Source: Herpetosiphonaceae bacterium
GTDB lineage: Bacteria > Chloroflexota > Chloroflexia > Chloroflexales > Herpetosiphonaceae
DNA length: 64,000 bases
Direction of reading: 5' to 3'
NCBI GenBank assembly: GCA_026003835.1
Contig: BPHZ01000001.1
Location: 1,232,215-1,296,214 of the forward strand
Shown: piece after piece, positions 19,971-29,065 of the stretch
Layout: the number at the start of each line of letters is the position of its first letter
Numbering within the stretch: position 1 is the stretch's first letter
Made by a program: the position numbers and the translations under genes
Notes under the pieces: model-generated
Database searches by the model: none
Told to the model about the DNA's origin: nothing
Seen by the model: only the letters and a program-made list of their open reading frames with translations

Positions 19971-20393
19971 CTACTTCTCCAGCGCGCGGCGAAAGTCGGG
20001 CGAGGACTGCCAGGCATGCGGATCGCTGCCGGAGAGCAGCGTTGCCAGCACGCGGCGCTGGTCCTTGTTGAGCGACTCTGGTCCAACTGGCACTGCCCGC
20101 ATGCGCAGGTCGCTTCCCTGGGGAGCCAGGTACATCTCCCAGAAGCCTTCCGGAGCCGCCGGTAAAAAGTAGCTCAGCCTGAAGATCTGTAGATTGGCGA
20201 AGGATTCCCCAACAGTGTGGACGAACTGCACGGCGACGACTGCGGCTCCCCGCGGCGGCTCGATCTCCTGATGGTGGGGGCCGGGGTCTGGTGAGGCATC
20301 GCTGAAGAGATGGTGTGATGTTGCATCGACCATAACACCGGCGGCGCTGAACATCAGCGTGGCATGCACAACTTCTTTCCGTCTGAAGCGCAT
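19971..20393 (-). CDS. hypothetical protein cotranscribed with PucR regulator
   Basis: 140 residues with no family that I recognise. It has a beta-rich middle (AAVVAVQFVHTVGES, IFRLSYFLPA) and a hydrophilic C-terminus. Start ATG 20393 lies six bases after the PucR stop codon, so the two genes share a transcript and this one could be a target or partner of the regulator. No signal peptide or membrane segment. Confidence 0.6.
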   Translation of the reverse strand: MRFRRKEVVHATLMFSAAGVMVDATSHHLFSDASPDPGPHHQEIEPPRGAAVVAVQFVHTVGESFANLQIFRLSYFLPAAPEGFWEMYLAPQGSDLRMRAVPVGPESLNKDQRRVLATLLSGSDPHAWQSSPDFRRALEK

Positions 20394-20399
20394 TGCTGC

Positions 20400-21845
20400 T
20401 CACCCTCCTCGTTGTCTGGCCTGAAGAAGCCGATGGATTCGCAGCCCAATCTGAAGCGCCAGCCGATCTTCCTCGTTCTCCAGATCCATGCCGGTGATCT
20501 GCTCGATGCGCCGCAGGCGATAAAGCAACGTATTCCGGTGGACATGGAGGGCCTCGGCCGCGCGCGTATAGTTGCCAAGTTTGGCACAGTAGACCATCAG
20601 TGTCTGAAGGAGATCGCCGTTGGGCCTATCTTCATAGGCCACAAGCCGGCCAATCGTGCGGGCGTAAAACTCCTGCACCTCCGGCCGGTCGTTCAGCAGT
20701 AGCAGCAAGCGATAGATGCCCAGGTCATCGGCCGAGACGAGGTGGCCCGGGCCGAAGATCCGGCGGCCGAGCAGAAGGGCCTGCTCTGACTCGCCAGCGG
20801 CTGCCGGCAGAGACTCCAATGGTCCAGCGCCGCTCATTCCACCGCTGGATGTGAACCCCGCGGCCAACAGGCGCTGATGGATGGCACGTAGCTCCTCACC
20901 GATACCCGACGGGACTGCTGGTGGATAGAGGCAGAGGATTGCGCCTGCCCGGCGGCCTAAAGGAGCGCGCTGGCCGGTACGCTCGAGCTCCCGGCGCAGC
21001 GCTGTCTCCAGGCGCTCGGGCGAGATACTGTTCTCCGGCAGCAGCAGCAGCACAGCGTGCGGGCGAGACAGATCATAGCCCATATCGGTTGCGCGCCGCA
21101 TGGTCGCCTCAAGATCGAACGACATGCCTGAGACCAGCATTTCGGCCAGCTCGCCGCGGAAGCGATCCTCGGCCGCCTGGACAGCACGCTCCTTATCGAG
21201 GAGGAGGGCAAACGCTGCAGCGCCCTGTTCCGCTGCCAGTCGATACCATGGATGGGCGCCATCAATCTGGATGGCGCCTACCTGACGGCCTCCGACGACG
21301 ACGGGGACACCAGCGGGACGCCCTGGCCTGCCGGGAAGATAACGCGCCTCGCGGCCGGTCCAACGCCGTAAGGTTACAAGGAGCGCCGGCAGGTTGCCGC
21401 CATGCAGCGCCTCACGTGTGAGTGTACTGAAGAGCTGCGCCGCGCGCCGCTCCATCTGCGCCTCGCGATCGTTAAGCAGTCGCTGGATCTCCCGCTGAAT
21501 TTCGCGCAGGTCGGCTTCTTCGGGCAGCAGCAGCAGCGGAAAGCCGGCCCCGTGGGCGGCCATCTGCGCCTCTTCGTCGATGGCGCCGAGCGCTGCGATT
21601 CCAGCAACGGGCGCGCCGACTAAACGCTCGATAAAGCGTCGCAGATCCAGCCCTTCATCGAGGGCGGCGAGACTTGCCGGTGAGATCAGCACCAGCTCGC
21701 CCCCGCGCAGATTCGGCAGCGCAGGTGGTGTGGGACGGAGCAAGATACTGCCTGTCACCGGCCGGTTGAGCGTTTCACCAACGAGCGGAACCGAGCCGGG
21801 AGGCAACGCCAACCAGAGCACATCTTCAACTGTAACCGTCGCCAT
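20400..21845 (-). CDS. PucR-family transcriptional regulator
   Basis: 481 residues. The C-terminal DNA-binding domain is the PucR helix-turn-helix: NYTRAAEALHVHRNTLLYRLRRIEQITG, about residues 415-445. The N-terminal part (to about 130) resembles the PucR N-terminal domain; the central part (about 150-380) includes a GGDEF-like CdaR fold (RATDMGYDLSRPHAVLLLL). Members control purine catabolism or sugar-acid use, but no such genes neighbour it here. It is divergent from the rny operon; the shared intergenic region contains the rny promoter. Confidence 0.85.
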   Translation of the reverse strand: MATVTVEDVLWLALPPGSVPLVGETLNRPVTGSILLRPTPPALPNLRGGELVLISPASLAALDEGLDLRRFIERLVGAPVAGIAALGAIDEEAQMAAHGAGFPLLLLPEEADLREIQREIQRLLNDREAQMERRAAQLFSTLTREALHGGNLPALLVTLRRWTGREARYLPGRPGRPAGVPVVVGGRQVGAIQIDGAHPWYRLAAEQGAAAFALLLDKERAVQAAEDRFRGELAEMLVSGMSFDLEATMRRATDMGYDLSRPHAVLLLLPENSISPERLETALRRELERTGQRAPLGRRAGAILCLYPPAVPSGIGEELRAIHQRLLAAGFTSSGGMSGAGPLESLPAAAGESEQALLLGRRIFGPGHLVSADDLGIYRLLLLLNDRPEVQEFYARTIGRLVAYEDRPNGDLLQTLMVYCAKLGNYTRAAEALHVHRNTLLYRLRRIEQITGMDLENEEDRLALQIGLRIHRLLQARQRGG

Positions 21846-22010
21846 ACGACTACCGGCGATAAGATTACCATAATATTACTTTTTAAAAGACACCATGGGC
21901 CCCAGATCGTAGGCGCATTATCGCATACAGAACCCCTGGCTGCAAGGGAGAGTGTCGAGGCAAAACACAACTTTTTTGTCTTTCTAAGGTCCTTAATACA
22001 CCGTTTGATC

Positions 22011-22039
22011 TTGACATCCCCTTTCAAAGGCGCTATGAT
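22011..22039 (+). promoter_or_regulatory. sigma-70 promoter of the rny-spoVS operon
   Basis: Perfect TTGACA at 22011-22016, 17-base spacer, and TATGAT at 22034-22039. Transcription would start near 22046, leaving a leader of about 90 bases before the rny GTG start. Confidence 0.9.
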
Positions 22040-22135
22040 ACGTTCTAACCTGTGGACCTCATAACTACTCACCATAATAACATCCCACCAGGTACCACGG
22101 TCCCGAACTTTAACAATCGAGCCAGGAGGAAAACT

Positions 22136-23668
22136 GTGGAATTATTCCTGTACTCACTCCTGCCGCTCCTCGCCGGCCTTTTCTTTGGCGCCGTTGCCTA
22201 CTACCTCTATGTTAGAGGTCGAAGTCACAGCCGCGCGCAGCAGATCGAGTCAGAGGCTCGACTCTTGCTGGAAGAAGCTCGCTCCCAACAGAAGGAGCTG
22301 CTGCTTCAGGCACGTGATGAGGCTCAACGCTTTCGTGCCGAGGTCGAGGTTGAGCTCCGCGAGGCGCGGCTTGCGCTCCAGAAGCAGGAGGAGCGTCTTA
22401 CGCGAAAGGAAGAGAATCTGGATCGGAAGCTGGAACAGGCAGAACGCCGTGAGCGCCAGCTTCACCAGCGAGAGCGACAGGTAGAACAGCTTCATCGTGA
22501 AGCCCAAGAGCTTGTTGAAAAGCAGCGCCAGGAATTAGAACGTATCTCCGGCCTGACACGTGAGCAGGCACGTGAGATCGTCCTCCTTCAGGTGGAGCGC
22601 GAGAGTCGCGATGAAGCGGCCCGCTCTATTCGCCAGATTGAGGCGGCGACGAAAGAAGAGGCAGATAAAATTGCCCGTAAAATTCTCTCAACAGCCATTC
22701 AGCGCTGCGCTTCAGATTACGTTGCAGAGGTGACGGTAACAACCGTCCCGCTGCCGAATGAAGAGCTCAAAGGACGTATTATTGGCCGTGAAGGCCGCAA
22801 TATTCGAGCCTTTGAGCAAGCGACAGGGGTCGATATTATTGTCGATGATACACCTGAAGCTGTTACCCTTTCCTGCCACGATCCTGTGCGACGAGAGGTG
22901 GCGCGTGTTGCGCTGACGAAGCTTCTCAAAGACGGGCGTATTCACCCGACCCGGATTGAGGAGGTCGTTGAGAAAACACGCCAGGAGATTGAGCAGATTA
23001 TGCGTGAGGAGGGTGAGCGTGTTGCCTATGAGGCGGGCGTCACCGGCCTCCACACCGATCTGATTAAAATTCTGGGCCGACTAAAGTATCGCACAAGCTA
23101 CGGGCAGAATGTCCTCCAGCATTCGCTTGAGTGTGCACTCCTCGCAGCCACAATGGCGGCGGAGCTGGGGGCAAACGTGAGTATTGCAAGACAGGCGGCG
23201 CTACTCCACGATATTGGCAAGGCTGTGGACCATGATGTCCAGGGGCCACATGCACTGATAGGCGCCGATATCGCGAGACGTCTCGGCCGGCCGCCAGCGG
23301 TTGTCCATGCCATTGCTGCCCATCATAGCGAAGAAGAACCCCAGACCGTAGAGGCCTTCCTTGTACAGGCGGCTGACGCGATCTCGGGTGGACGCCCCGG
23401 TGCTCGACGTGAGACCCTGGATCTCTACATTAAGCGGCTCGAAGCGCTTGAGACGGTCGCAACGTCCTTCCCCGGTGTCCAGCGCGCCTTTGCGATCCAG
23501 GCGGGTCGTGAGGTGCGAGTAATGGTTCAACCTGATGCGGTCGATGACCTCGGCAGCATCCACCTTGCTCGTGACGTTGCCAAGAAGATCGAGGAGAGCC
23601 TTCAGTACCCAGGTCAAATTAAGGTCACGGTGATCAGGGAAACCCGAGCAGTCGACTACGCTCGCTAG
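22136..23668 (+). CDS. rny: ribonuclease Y
   Basis: 510 residues, the family's normal length. An N-terminal membrane anchor ([20 protein letters not shown]) is followed by a long charged coiled coil (about 30-175), a KH RNA-binding domain ([19 protein letters not shown]) and a HD metal-dependent domain ([17 protein letters not shown] then [15 protein letters not shown]). RNase Y makes the initiating endonucleolytic cut in mRNA decay at the inner membrane. GTG 22136 is chosen because AGGAGG lies seven bases upstream (22124-22129); an in-frame upstream ATG at 22052 would add a polar extension. The next gene on the same strand is spoVS. Confidence 0.96.
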   Translation: MELFLYSLLPLLAGLFFGAVAYYLYVRGRSHSRAQQIESEARLLLEEARSQQKELLLQARDEAQRFRAEVEVELREARLALQKQEERLTRKEENLDRKLEQAERRERQLHQRERQVEQLHREAQELVEKQRQELERISGLTREQAREIVLLQVERESRDEAARSIRQIEAATKEEADKIARKILSTAIQRCASDYVAEVTVTTVPLPNEELKGRIIGREGRNIRAFEQATGVDIIVDDTPEAVTLSCHDPVRREVARVALTKLLKDGRIHPTRIEEVVEKTRQEIEQIMREEGERVAYEAGVTGLHTDLIKILGRLKYRTSYGQNVLQHSLECALLAATMAAELGANVSIARQAALLHDIGKAVDHDVQGPHALIGADIARRLGRPPAVVHAIAAHHSEEEPQTVEAFLVQAADAISGGRPGARRETLDLYIKRLEALETVATSFPGVQRAFAIQAGREVRVMVQPDAVDDLGSIHLARDVAKKIEESLQYPGQIKVTVIRETRAVDYAR

Positions 23669-23736
23669 CCAGCCGAAGAGAAGTGGCGGCGAGACGTAGG
23701 CAGGCGCGTAACGTCACCGAAGGAGGAAGAGCCCCT

Positions 23737-24171
23737 ATGGAGATACTCTTCAGCAACCTCTACCTCGATAACCTCTCGCCGCACTTCGCTAGCCACCAAG
23801 AGGAAGCAGACCACCAACCGGAGAACACTCCTGTCCCCTCGTTCCCTTCGAATTCCGGTTTCGAGCGGCAGCCTGAGTCGCAGCAGGAACGACAGGGGGC
23901 CGAGGTCCTCAAAGTCTCAACCAAGTCGCGTCCGAGCGCTGTTGCGGGCGCTATCGCCGGCGTGATTCGAGAGAACGGGCAGGCGGAGGTCCAATCAATC
24001 GGGGCAGGGGCAACGAACCAGGCAATCAAAGCGGTTGCGATTGCCAGGAGTTACCTGCAAGAAGAGGGCGTCGATATTGTCTGTATCCCCTCGTTTATCG
24101 ATGTTTCGATCGATGATGAGGAGCGTACAGCGATCCGGCTCCTGATCGAGAAGCGTCAAACAAGCGCTTAA
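23737..24171 (+). CDS. spoVS: SpoVS-domain protein
   Basis: 144 residues. The C-terminal 85 residues (ILKVSTKSRPSAVAGAIAGVIRENG ... IGAGATNQAIKAVAIARSYL) are the Stage V sporulation protein S domain, a small RNA/DNA-binding Alba-like fold; here VLKVSTKSRPSAVAG is visible. An additional N-terminal segment of about 60 residues is Pro/Ser/Glu-rich and not typical for Bacillus SpoVS. ATG 23737 with AGGAGG at 23721-23726 is preferred over 23683. It follows rny by 68 bases and is closed by a strong terminator, so both form one operon. Confidence 0.9.
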   Translation: MEILFSNLYLDNLSPHFASHQEEADHQPENTPVPSFPSNSGFERQPESQQERQGAEVLKVSTKSRPSAVAGAIAGVIRENGQAEVQSIGAGATNQAIKAVAIARSYLQEEGVDIVCIPSFIDVSIDDEERTAIRLLIEKRQTSA

Positions 24172-24182
24172 GACGGCGTTGT

Positions 24183-24231
24183 GGCCGCGAGAGGGGATCC
24201 CCTCTCGCGGCCCTTCTTTTTTTTCTTCTTA
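24183..24231 (+). terminator. strong rho-independent terminator after spoVS
   Basis: A 30-bp perfect palindrome spans 24183-24212 (GGCCGCGAGAGGGGA and its complement), followed by a pyrimidine run with eight consecutive T within 24213-24230. Confidence 0.95.
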
Positions 24232-24309
24232 TCACAATCTTGCAAGGCGACAGCGTTGTGGTTAGAATAGCAGCACTTATCGTCAAGTAGTCGCTGATGG
24301 CGGAGAAGG

Positions 24310-26610
24310 ATGAAGGCGCGCGTGTACAGGTTGATCCCTCTGCTCCTGACGCTGATGCTGCTCCAGAGCAGCGGATTCGGCAGGAGCACCCTCCCCGCTG
24401 AGGCAGCGCAGACCATAACCCCGGATGCGCTGCTGCGAAAGGCGCTGAATGCCCGGCAGCTCGGCCGCTATGATCAGGCGGCTGCGGGCTTTCAAGAGGT
24501 TCTCCAGTCGTTCCCTCAGGCCCCAGAGGCGGAGCTGGCTCGCTATTCGCTCGGCGAGAGCGCTTTTTTACGCCAGGATTGGCCCGCGGCGATCTCGCTG
24601 CTTGAGGATTTTCTGGCGCATGGACAGGATCAGACGCTTCACGATCGCGCCCTGATCTTGCTCGCCCGCAGCTATGAGAGCATCGGACAGCATGAACTGG
24701 CCGTTGCTGCGTACGCCCGGTACGAGGCGCGCGGCGGTCTGCTGTCCGGCTACGCGGCGATCAGGCGGGCGGCGCAGCTTGAGGCGCTTGGTCGCCGCGA
24801 GGAAGCGGCAGCCGCCTATGAGCTGGGCGGTTCAGCGCCTATCGCTCCAGAGCAGCGCGCCCAAGCCTACGAGGCGGCGATCCGGCTGCGGCGTGATCTT
24901 GACCAGCGGGAGCAGGTCCTGGCGAATATCGAGCAGGTTCTGGGCTTTGCTCGCGTGAGGAGCTACAGGAATCAGCTGCTTACGAGCGGCGCAGAACTTG
25001 CGGTGACGCTTGGCAGGCTCGACCAGGCGGCCGGCTTCCTGCGTGAGATCGTCGAGCGTAGCCCTGAGAGCGCTGAGGCCCTGGCTGCGCTCGCAACCCT
25101 CCAATCGCTCGGCCAGGGTGTTGACCCGCTCGCCGCAGGCCGTGTGCTGTTCAGCCACGAACGCTACGCCGAGGCTATCGCTCAGTTTGATGCCGCAATT
25201 GCAGGGCAGCTCAGCAATGAAGATCGCCTTAGCGCCCGGCGTCTGCGAGCTCTGGCGATTCGCGCTACCGGAGACTATGTCACCGCGGAGGCGGAGCTGC
25301 GCGCCCTGGCTGATACCTCTATCGGCCGGGAGGCGCTGCTGGACGCGATTCAGACCCGCGGCTGGAGCGGAGATATCGCCGGCGCTATGGCGGGCTATCG
25401 AGCGTTTGCCGATCAGTTTCCCGACGATCCACTTGCGCCTGAGGCGCTGAGGCGTGTGGTAGAGCTGACGGCGCGTTATGGAGATCAGCAGGCCGTTGCA
25501 GAGGCTCAGCTTGAGCTGGGCCGCCGCTACCCTGCCAGCAGGCAGGGACGCCAGGCGCTTATCAGCCTGGGAATCTCGGCCTTCCAGCAGGGCCACTACC
25601 AGCAGTCACTCGCCGCCTGGAAGATCCTGGCGGATGGCAACACCGGCGAGATCCGCTCCCAAGGGCTCTACTGGTCAGGCCGTCTTACCAATGATCTTGG
25701 CGATCCCGGCGCGGCGGCCGAGTTGCTGCGCGGCGCGTATCAAACAGCGCCGGATAGCTACTACGGGGTGCGCGCCGCCGAGCTGCTGGGTATCGTCGAA
25801 ACAGCCGGCCTTGAGATCGGCGCCCGGCTGCCTGCTGTCGAGCAACAGATCGGCATGCTCTGGATCGTCTCCTGGTTTGACTCTCCAGCGGCGAATCAGG
25901 CTGCGACAGCGCCGGAGGCGCTGCGCGCCCGCGAGCTGGAGGCTGTGTATCTCCTGCCCGAGGCCGCGCGCGAGTGGATAGCGGCTAAAGAGCGGCTCAA
26001 GGAGAATCCGGTCGCGCTCTATCAGATTGCGCTAGAGGCTCACCAGGCCGGTCATGATCGAGTTGCGCTGGAGTTTGCCGAGGCGATTGTACGCCTGGTC
26101 CCCGATACGGCGCCGCCTCTGCCTGTAGCGCTGCGCCGGCTCCTCTACCCGACGCCCTGGTCTGAGATTGTGCAGGCTGAGAGCGCCACCTATGGCGTCG
26201 ATCCTCTGCTGGTCTATGCAATCATGCGCCAGGAGAGTCGCTTCAACCCCCAGGCAACCTCTTGGGTTGGAGCGCGCGGCCTTATGCAGGTCATGCCGGC
26301 GACCGGAGAAGGGATCGCCGCTAATCTGCAGGTGAGCCCGTTCTCAGTCGACGATTTGTATGATCCGGCGACGAGTATCCGCTTCGGCGCCTACTATATC
26401 GGCGCTCAGGTGCAGGCGATGGGCGGCAGCATCCATGGCGGTATGGCGGCCTATAACGGCGGCTTCGGCAACGCGCGGCGTTGGGCTGGCGGTGAGCAGG
26501 TATTCGACCCCGATGTTTATCTGTTGACGATCGATTTCCGCGAGACTCGTCATTACGTCGAGGTGTGCTACGCCAACTATGGCGCCTATAAGCGCCTCTA
26601 CCGCCGCTAA
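24310..26610 (+). CDS. soluble lytic transglycosylase with TPR-like repeats (SLT domain)
   Basis: 766 residues, with an N-terminal signal peptide (LIPLLLTLMLLQSSGFG). Residues about 40-600 are repetitive helical TPR-like units (ALNARQLGRYDQAAAGFQEVLQ and similar). The C-terminal SLT (Slt70/MltE-type) domain starts near residue 615: ESATYGVDPLLVYAIMRQESRFNPQATS holds the catalytic Glu, then GARGLMQVMPATG and AYNGGFGNARRW complete the fold. It cleaves peptidoglycan glycan strands outside the membrane. Start ATG 24310 has GGAGAAGG upstream. It converges on the M20 peptidase gene with a 2-base gap. Confidence 0.92.
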   Translation: MKARVYRLIPLLLTLMLLQSSGFGRSTLPAEAAQTITPDALLRKALNARQLGRYDQAAAGFQEVLQSFPQAPEAELARYSLGESAFLRQDWPAAISLLEDFLAHGQDQTLHDRALILLARSYESIGQHELAVAAYARYEARGGLLSGYAAIRRAAQLEALGRREEAAAAYELGGSAPIAPEQRAQAYEAAIRLRRDLDQREQVLANIEQVLGFARVRSYRNQLLTSGAELAVTLGRLDQAAGFLREIVERSPESAEALAALATLQSLGQGVDPLAAGRVLFSHERYAEAIAQFDAAIAGQLSNEDRLSARRLRALAIRATGDYVTAEAELRALADTSIGREALLDAIQTRGWSGDIAGAMAGYRAFADQFPDDPLAPEALRRVVELTARYGDQQAVAEAQLELGRRYPASRQGRQALISLGISAFQQGHYQQSLAAWKILADGNTGEIRSQGLYWSGRLTNDLGDPGAAAELLRGAYQTAPDSYYGVRAAELLGIVETAGLEIGARLPAVEQQIGMLWIVSWFDSPAANQAATAPEALRARELEAVYLLPEAAREWIAAKERLKENPVALYQIALEAHQAGHDRVALEFAEAIVRLVPDTAPPLPVALRRLLYPTPWSEIVQAESATYGVDPLLVYAIMRQESRFNPQATSWVGARGLMQVMPATGEGIAANLQVSPFSVDDLYDPATSIRFGAYYIGAQVQAMGGSIHGGMAAYNGGFGNARRWAGGEQVFDPDVYLLTIDFRETRHYVEVCYANYGAYKRLYRR

Positions 26611-26612
26611 AC

Positions 26613-27692
26613 CTATCGGATCCCCACCAGGTGGCGCAGGGCAGTATAGTAGAGCTGCAGGCTTTCGATCTCAACCCACTCTTCGTCGGAGTGAAGGCCG
26701 GCGCCGATTGGCCCCCAGCAGACGGCGGGCATGCCGCGCTCACCATAGAAGCGGGCATCTGAGCCAAAGTGCTCGGCGTAGAAACGCGGCCGCTGTCCGG
26801 TTATAGCCTCCTGCGCCTCGGCGATCCGCTGAACCAGCGGGTGACTCTCGTCGGTTTGGAGCGCTGAGCCCTGGTGGATAAGCTCGACATCAGCGCCTTT
26901 AAAGGCCGTCCGTACCTGCCTGAGCACTGCCTCGGCCCCCTCCTCAGGCACATAGCGGATATCCAGCTTGAGATCGCAGCGTACCGGTACCCGATTCTGC
27001 GCATCGCCGCCGGCGATGGCGCTGGGAGTTACGGTTGTGCGCCAGACTGCCTCGCCGGGCACCGGGTAGCGCTCCAGTAGCCGAGCCAGCCCCTCCTCAA
27101 TGGCAATGATCGGGTTGCTGCCCTCCCATGGCCGCGAGCCATGGGCCGGCCTGCCAGGCTGATGCACGACTAACCAGAGGATGCCCTTGGCGCGGTTGCA
27201 GATCTGTAGATCGGTTGGCTCGCCGGCAATGAACAGCTCGCCGGTAAAGCCGCGTTCCAGCAGCGCTCGCGTGCCGTGGTCGCCGCCGATTTCCTCGTCG
27301 GTTACGAACTGAAAAGCGATGTCGGGGCTCTGCCCACCGGCAGCCAGGTCTTTGATGAGCCTGATATAAACAGCCGCCGCCGCCTTCATATCTTGGGCGC
27401 CGCGGCCGTAGATACGCCCATCGCGTACCTGAGCGACGAATTGCTCCTCGCGCCCAGGCACAACATCAACGTGTGCATTGAGGATGATCTGGGCTGCTGT
27501 TCGCTCGCCGAAGGTGACGGCCAGTGCCGGGAAGCCCGCCTCCTCGATGCGATGCAGACGGATGCCGGGCAGGCCATCCAGCTCACCGGCAATGAGATCG
27601 ATCACTCGCTTCAACTCCGCCGGCCTATCGGCGATGCTCGGCACCTCGATCAGCCGTGTTGTAAGGTCGATAATCTCCTGGAGGGCATGCAT
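26613..27692 (-). CDS. M20-family metallopeptidase (ArgE/DapE type)
   Basis: 359 residues. Metal-binding and catalytic motifs are intact: LNAHVDVVPGRE (first His and catalytic Asp), GRGAQDMK (bridging Asp), TDEEIGGDHGT (catalytic Glu pair) and a late EHFGSDAR histidine. The dimerisation domain lies between about 175 and 290. The family hydrolyses N-acyl amino acids or small peptides, so ArgE, DapE and peptidase roles are all possible. Start at 27692 is chosen because the extension to 27872 has non-protein-like sequence and AAAGG precedes this ATG. Confidence 0.88.
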   Translation of the reverse strand: MHALQEIIDLTTRLIEVPSIADRPAELKRVIDLIAGELDGLPGIRLHRIEEAGFPALAVTFGERTAAQIILNAHVDVVPGREEQFVAQVRDGRIYGRGAQDMKAAAAVYIRLIKDLAAGGQSPDIAFQFVTDEEIGGDHGTRALLERGFTGELFIAGEPTDLQICNRAKGILWLVVHQPGRPAHGSRPWEGSNPIIAIEEGLARLLERYPVPGEAVWRTTVTPSAIAGGDAQNRVPVRCDLKLDIRYVPEEGAEAVLRQVRTAFKGADVELIHQGSALQTDESHPLVQRIAEAQEAITGQRPRFYAEHFGSDARFYGERGMPAVCWGPIGAGLHSDEEWVEIESLQLYYTALRHLVGIR

Positions 27693-27821
27693 AGACGAAC
27701 CTTTCAACTCAAAGACAGCACAAAGCGACTGGCGCGGAGAGAACAGCCGGATCCGCTGAAGATGTTCGGTTGTATTATATAGCAAGCTGTTCTGTCTCCA
27801 GATTTGAGAAAGGAGCGTAGC

Positions 27822-29045
27822 ATGCCCGACCAGGATCTCAGCCGCTACAGCCTGGAAACCCGGCTGGTTCACGAAGGAGAGCGTGGGCCAGAGTCTGGCT
27901 GGCGGCCGACCTCAATGCCGATCTACGCAACCTCGACGTTCCTCTACGAACGCACTGCCGATCTGGACGCTGCCTTTGAGGCCAGTGAGGGCAGGTATGT
28001 CTACAGCCGCTACGGCAATCCTACTATTGCCGGCCTTGAGGCAGCGGTGGCCGCCGCAGAAGGCGCACAGGGCGCCCTGGCCTGCGGTTCAGGAATGGCT
28101 GCGCTCCATATCGCGCTACTGGCTGCCGGAACGCCGCGCGGCGCCATGGAGCCGCATCCGCGGCATATCCTTGCAGCACGAGATCTCTATGGTTCGACTT
28201 ACACACTGCTACGAGATTTCTTCGCCGCCCAGGGGACACCGGTAACCTACTGTGATGTGAGCGATCTCGGCGCGCTGGAGGCTACTCTGGAGCAGGTCCG
28301 GCCTGACGTTGTGCTGATCGAAACGCTCTCCAACCCCTTGCTGCGTGTCGCCGATGTGCCGGCCATTGCGGAGCGCACGCGGGCTGCAGGCGCGCGTTTA
28401 GTGGTGGACGCCACGATGACAACACCGATTCTGAGCAGGCCTCTGCTCCAGGGCGCCGATCTCGTCGTCCACAGCGCCACGAAGTACCTTGGCGGCCATG
28501 GCGATGTTGTTGGAGGAATCCTGGCAGCGCGGACCTCGCTCGTCCTGGATACGGCCCGGCGTTATGCCAGGCTACTTGGGGCTATCCTTGGCCCGTTTGA
28601 GGCGCGCTTGATTGCGCGGGGAGTCAAAACCCTCGCGTTGCGCATCCGGCAGCAGTGTGCCAACGCCCTGGCTGTCGCGCGCTGGCTTCGCGAACATCCA
28701 CGGGTCGCTCGTGTTATCTACCCTGGCCTGGAGGATCACCCGCAGCATCATATCGCCGCCCGCAATTTTTCCGGCCTGTTCAGCGCCATGGTCACCTTTG
28801 AGGTAGCCGGCGCCGGTCGCGAAGATATCTTTGCTCTTATCGACCGGCTGCGGCTGATCTTGCCTGCCACCAGCCTGGGCGACATCTATACACTCGTCTC
28901 CTACCCAGCGATCTCCTCGCACCGCGATGTTGAGCCTGATGATCGCCAGGCGTTGGGCATCACCGATGGGATGCTACGACTGTCGATTGGTATCGAGGAT
29001 GTGGCGGATATTATCGCCGATCTGGACCAGGCGCTGGCAAGATAG
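27822..29045 (+). CDS. PLP-dependent Cys/Met metabolism enzyme (gamma-synthase/lyase)
   Basis: 407 residues. Family signatures: TRLVHEGE at the N-terminus, YSRYGNPT near 60, the substrate/cofactor turn YGSTYTLLRDFF, and the PLP lysine in HSATKYLGGHGDVVGG near 225. These proteins transform cystathionine, homocysteine or methionine; cystathionine gamma-synthase, gamma-lyase and methionine gamma-lyase cannot be separated by eye. Start ATG 27822 has AAAGGAG six bases upstream. It is divergent from the M20 peptidase, sharing a 129-base promoter region. Confidence 0.9.
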   Translation: MPDQDLSRYSLETRLVHEGERGPESGWRPTSMPIYATSTFLYERTADLDAAFEASEGRYVYSRYGNPTIAGLEAAVAAAEGAQGALACGSGMAALHIALLAAGTPRGAMEPHPRHILAARDLYGSTYTLLRDFFAAQGTPVTYCDVSDLGALEATLEQVRPDVVLIETLSNPLLRVADVPAIAERTRAAGARLVVDATMTTPILSRPLLQGADLVVHSATKYLGGHGDVVGGILAARTSLVLDTARRYARLLGAILGPFEARLIARGVKTLALRIRQQCANALAVARWLREHPRVARVIYPGLEDHPQHHIAARNFSGLFSAMVTFEVAGAGREDIFALIDRLRLILPATSLGDIYTLVSYPAISSHRDVEPDDRQALGITDGMLRLSIGIEDVADIIADLDQALAR

Positions 29046-29065
29046 GCTTGCAGCGTGTTTTTGCC

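Noticed and set aside
23737..24171. SpoVS as evidence of endospore formation
   Set aside because: SpoVS-domain proteins occur widely in non-sporulating bacteria; no other sporulation gene is in the window.
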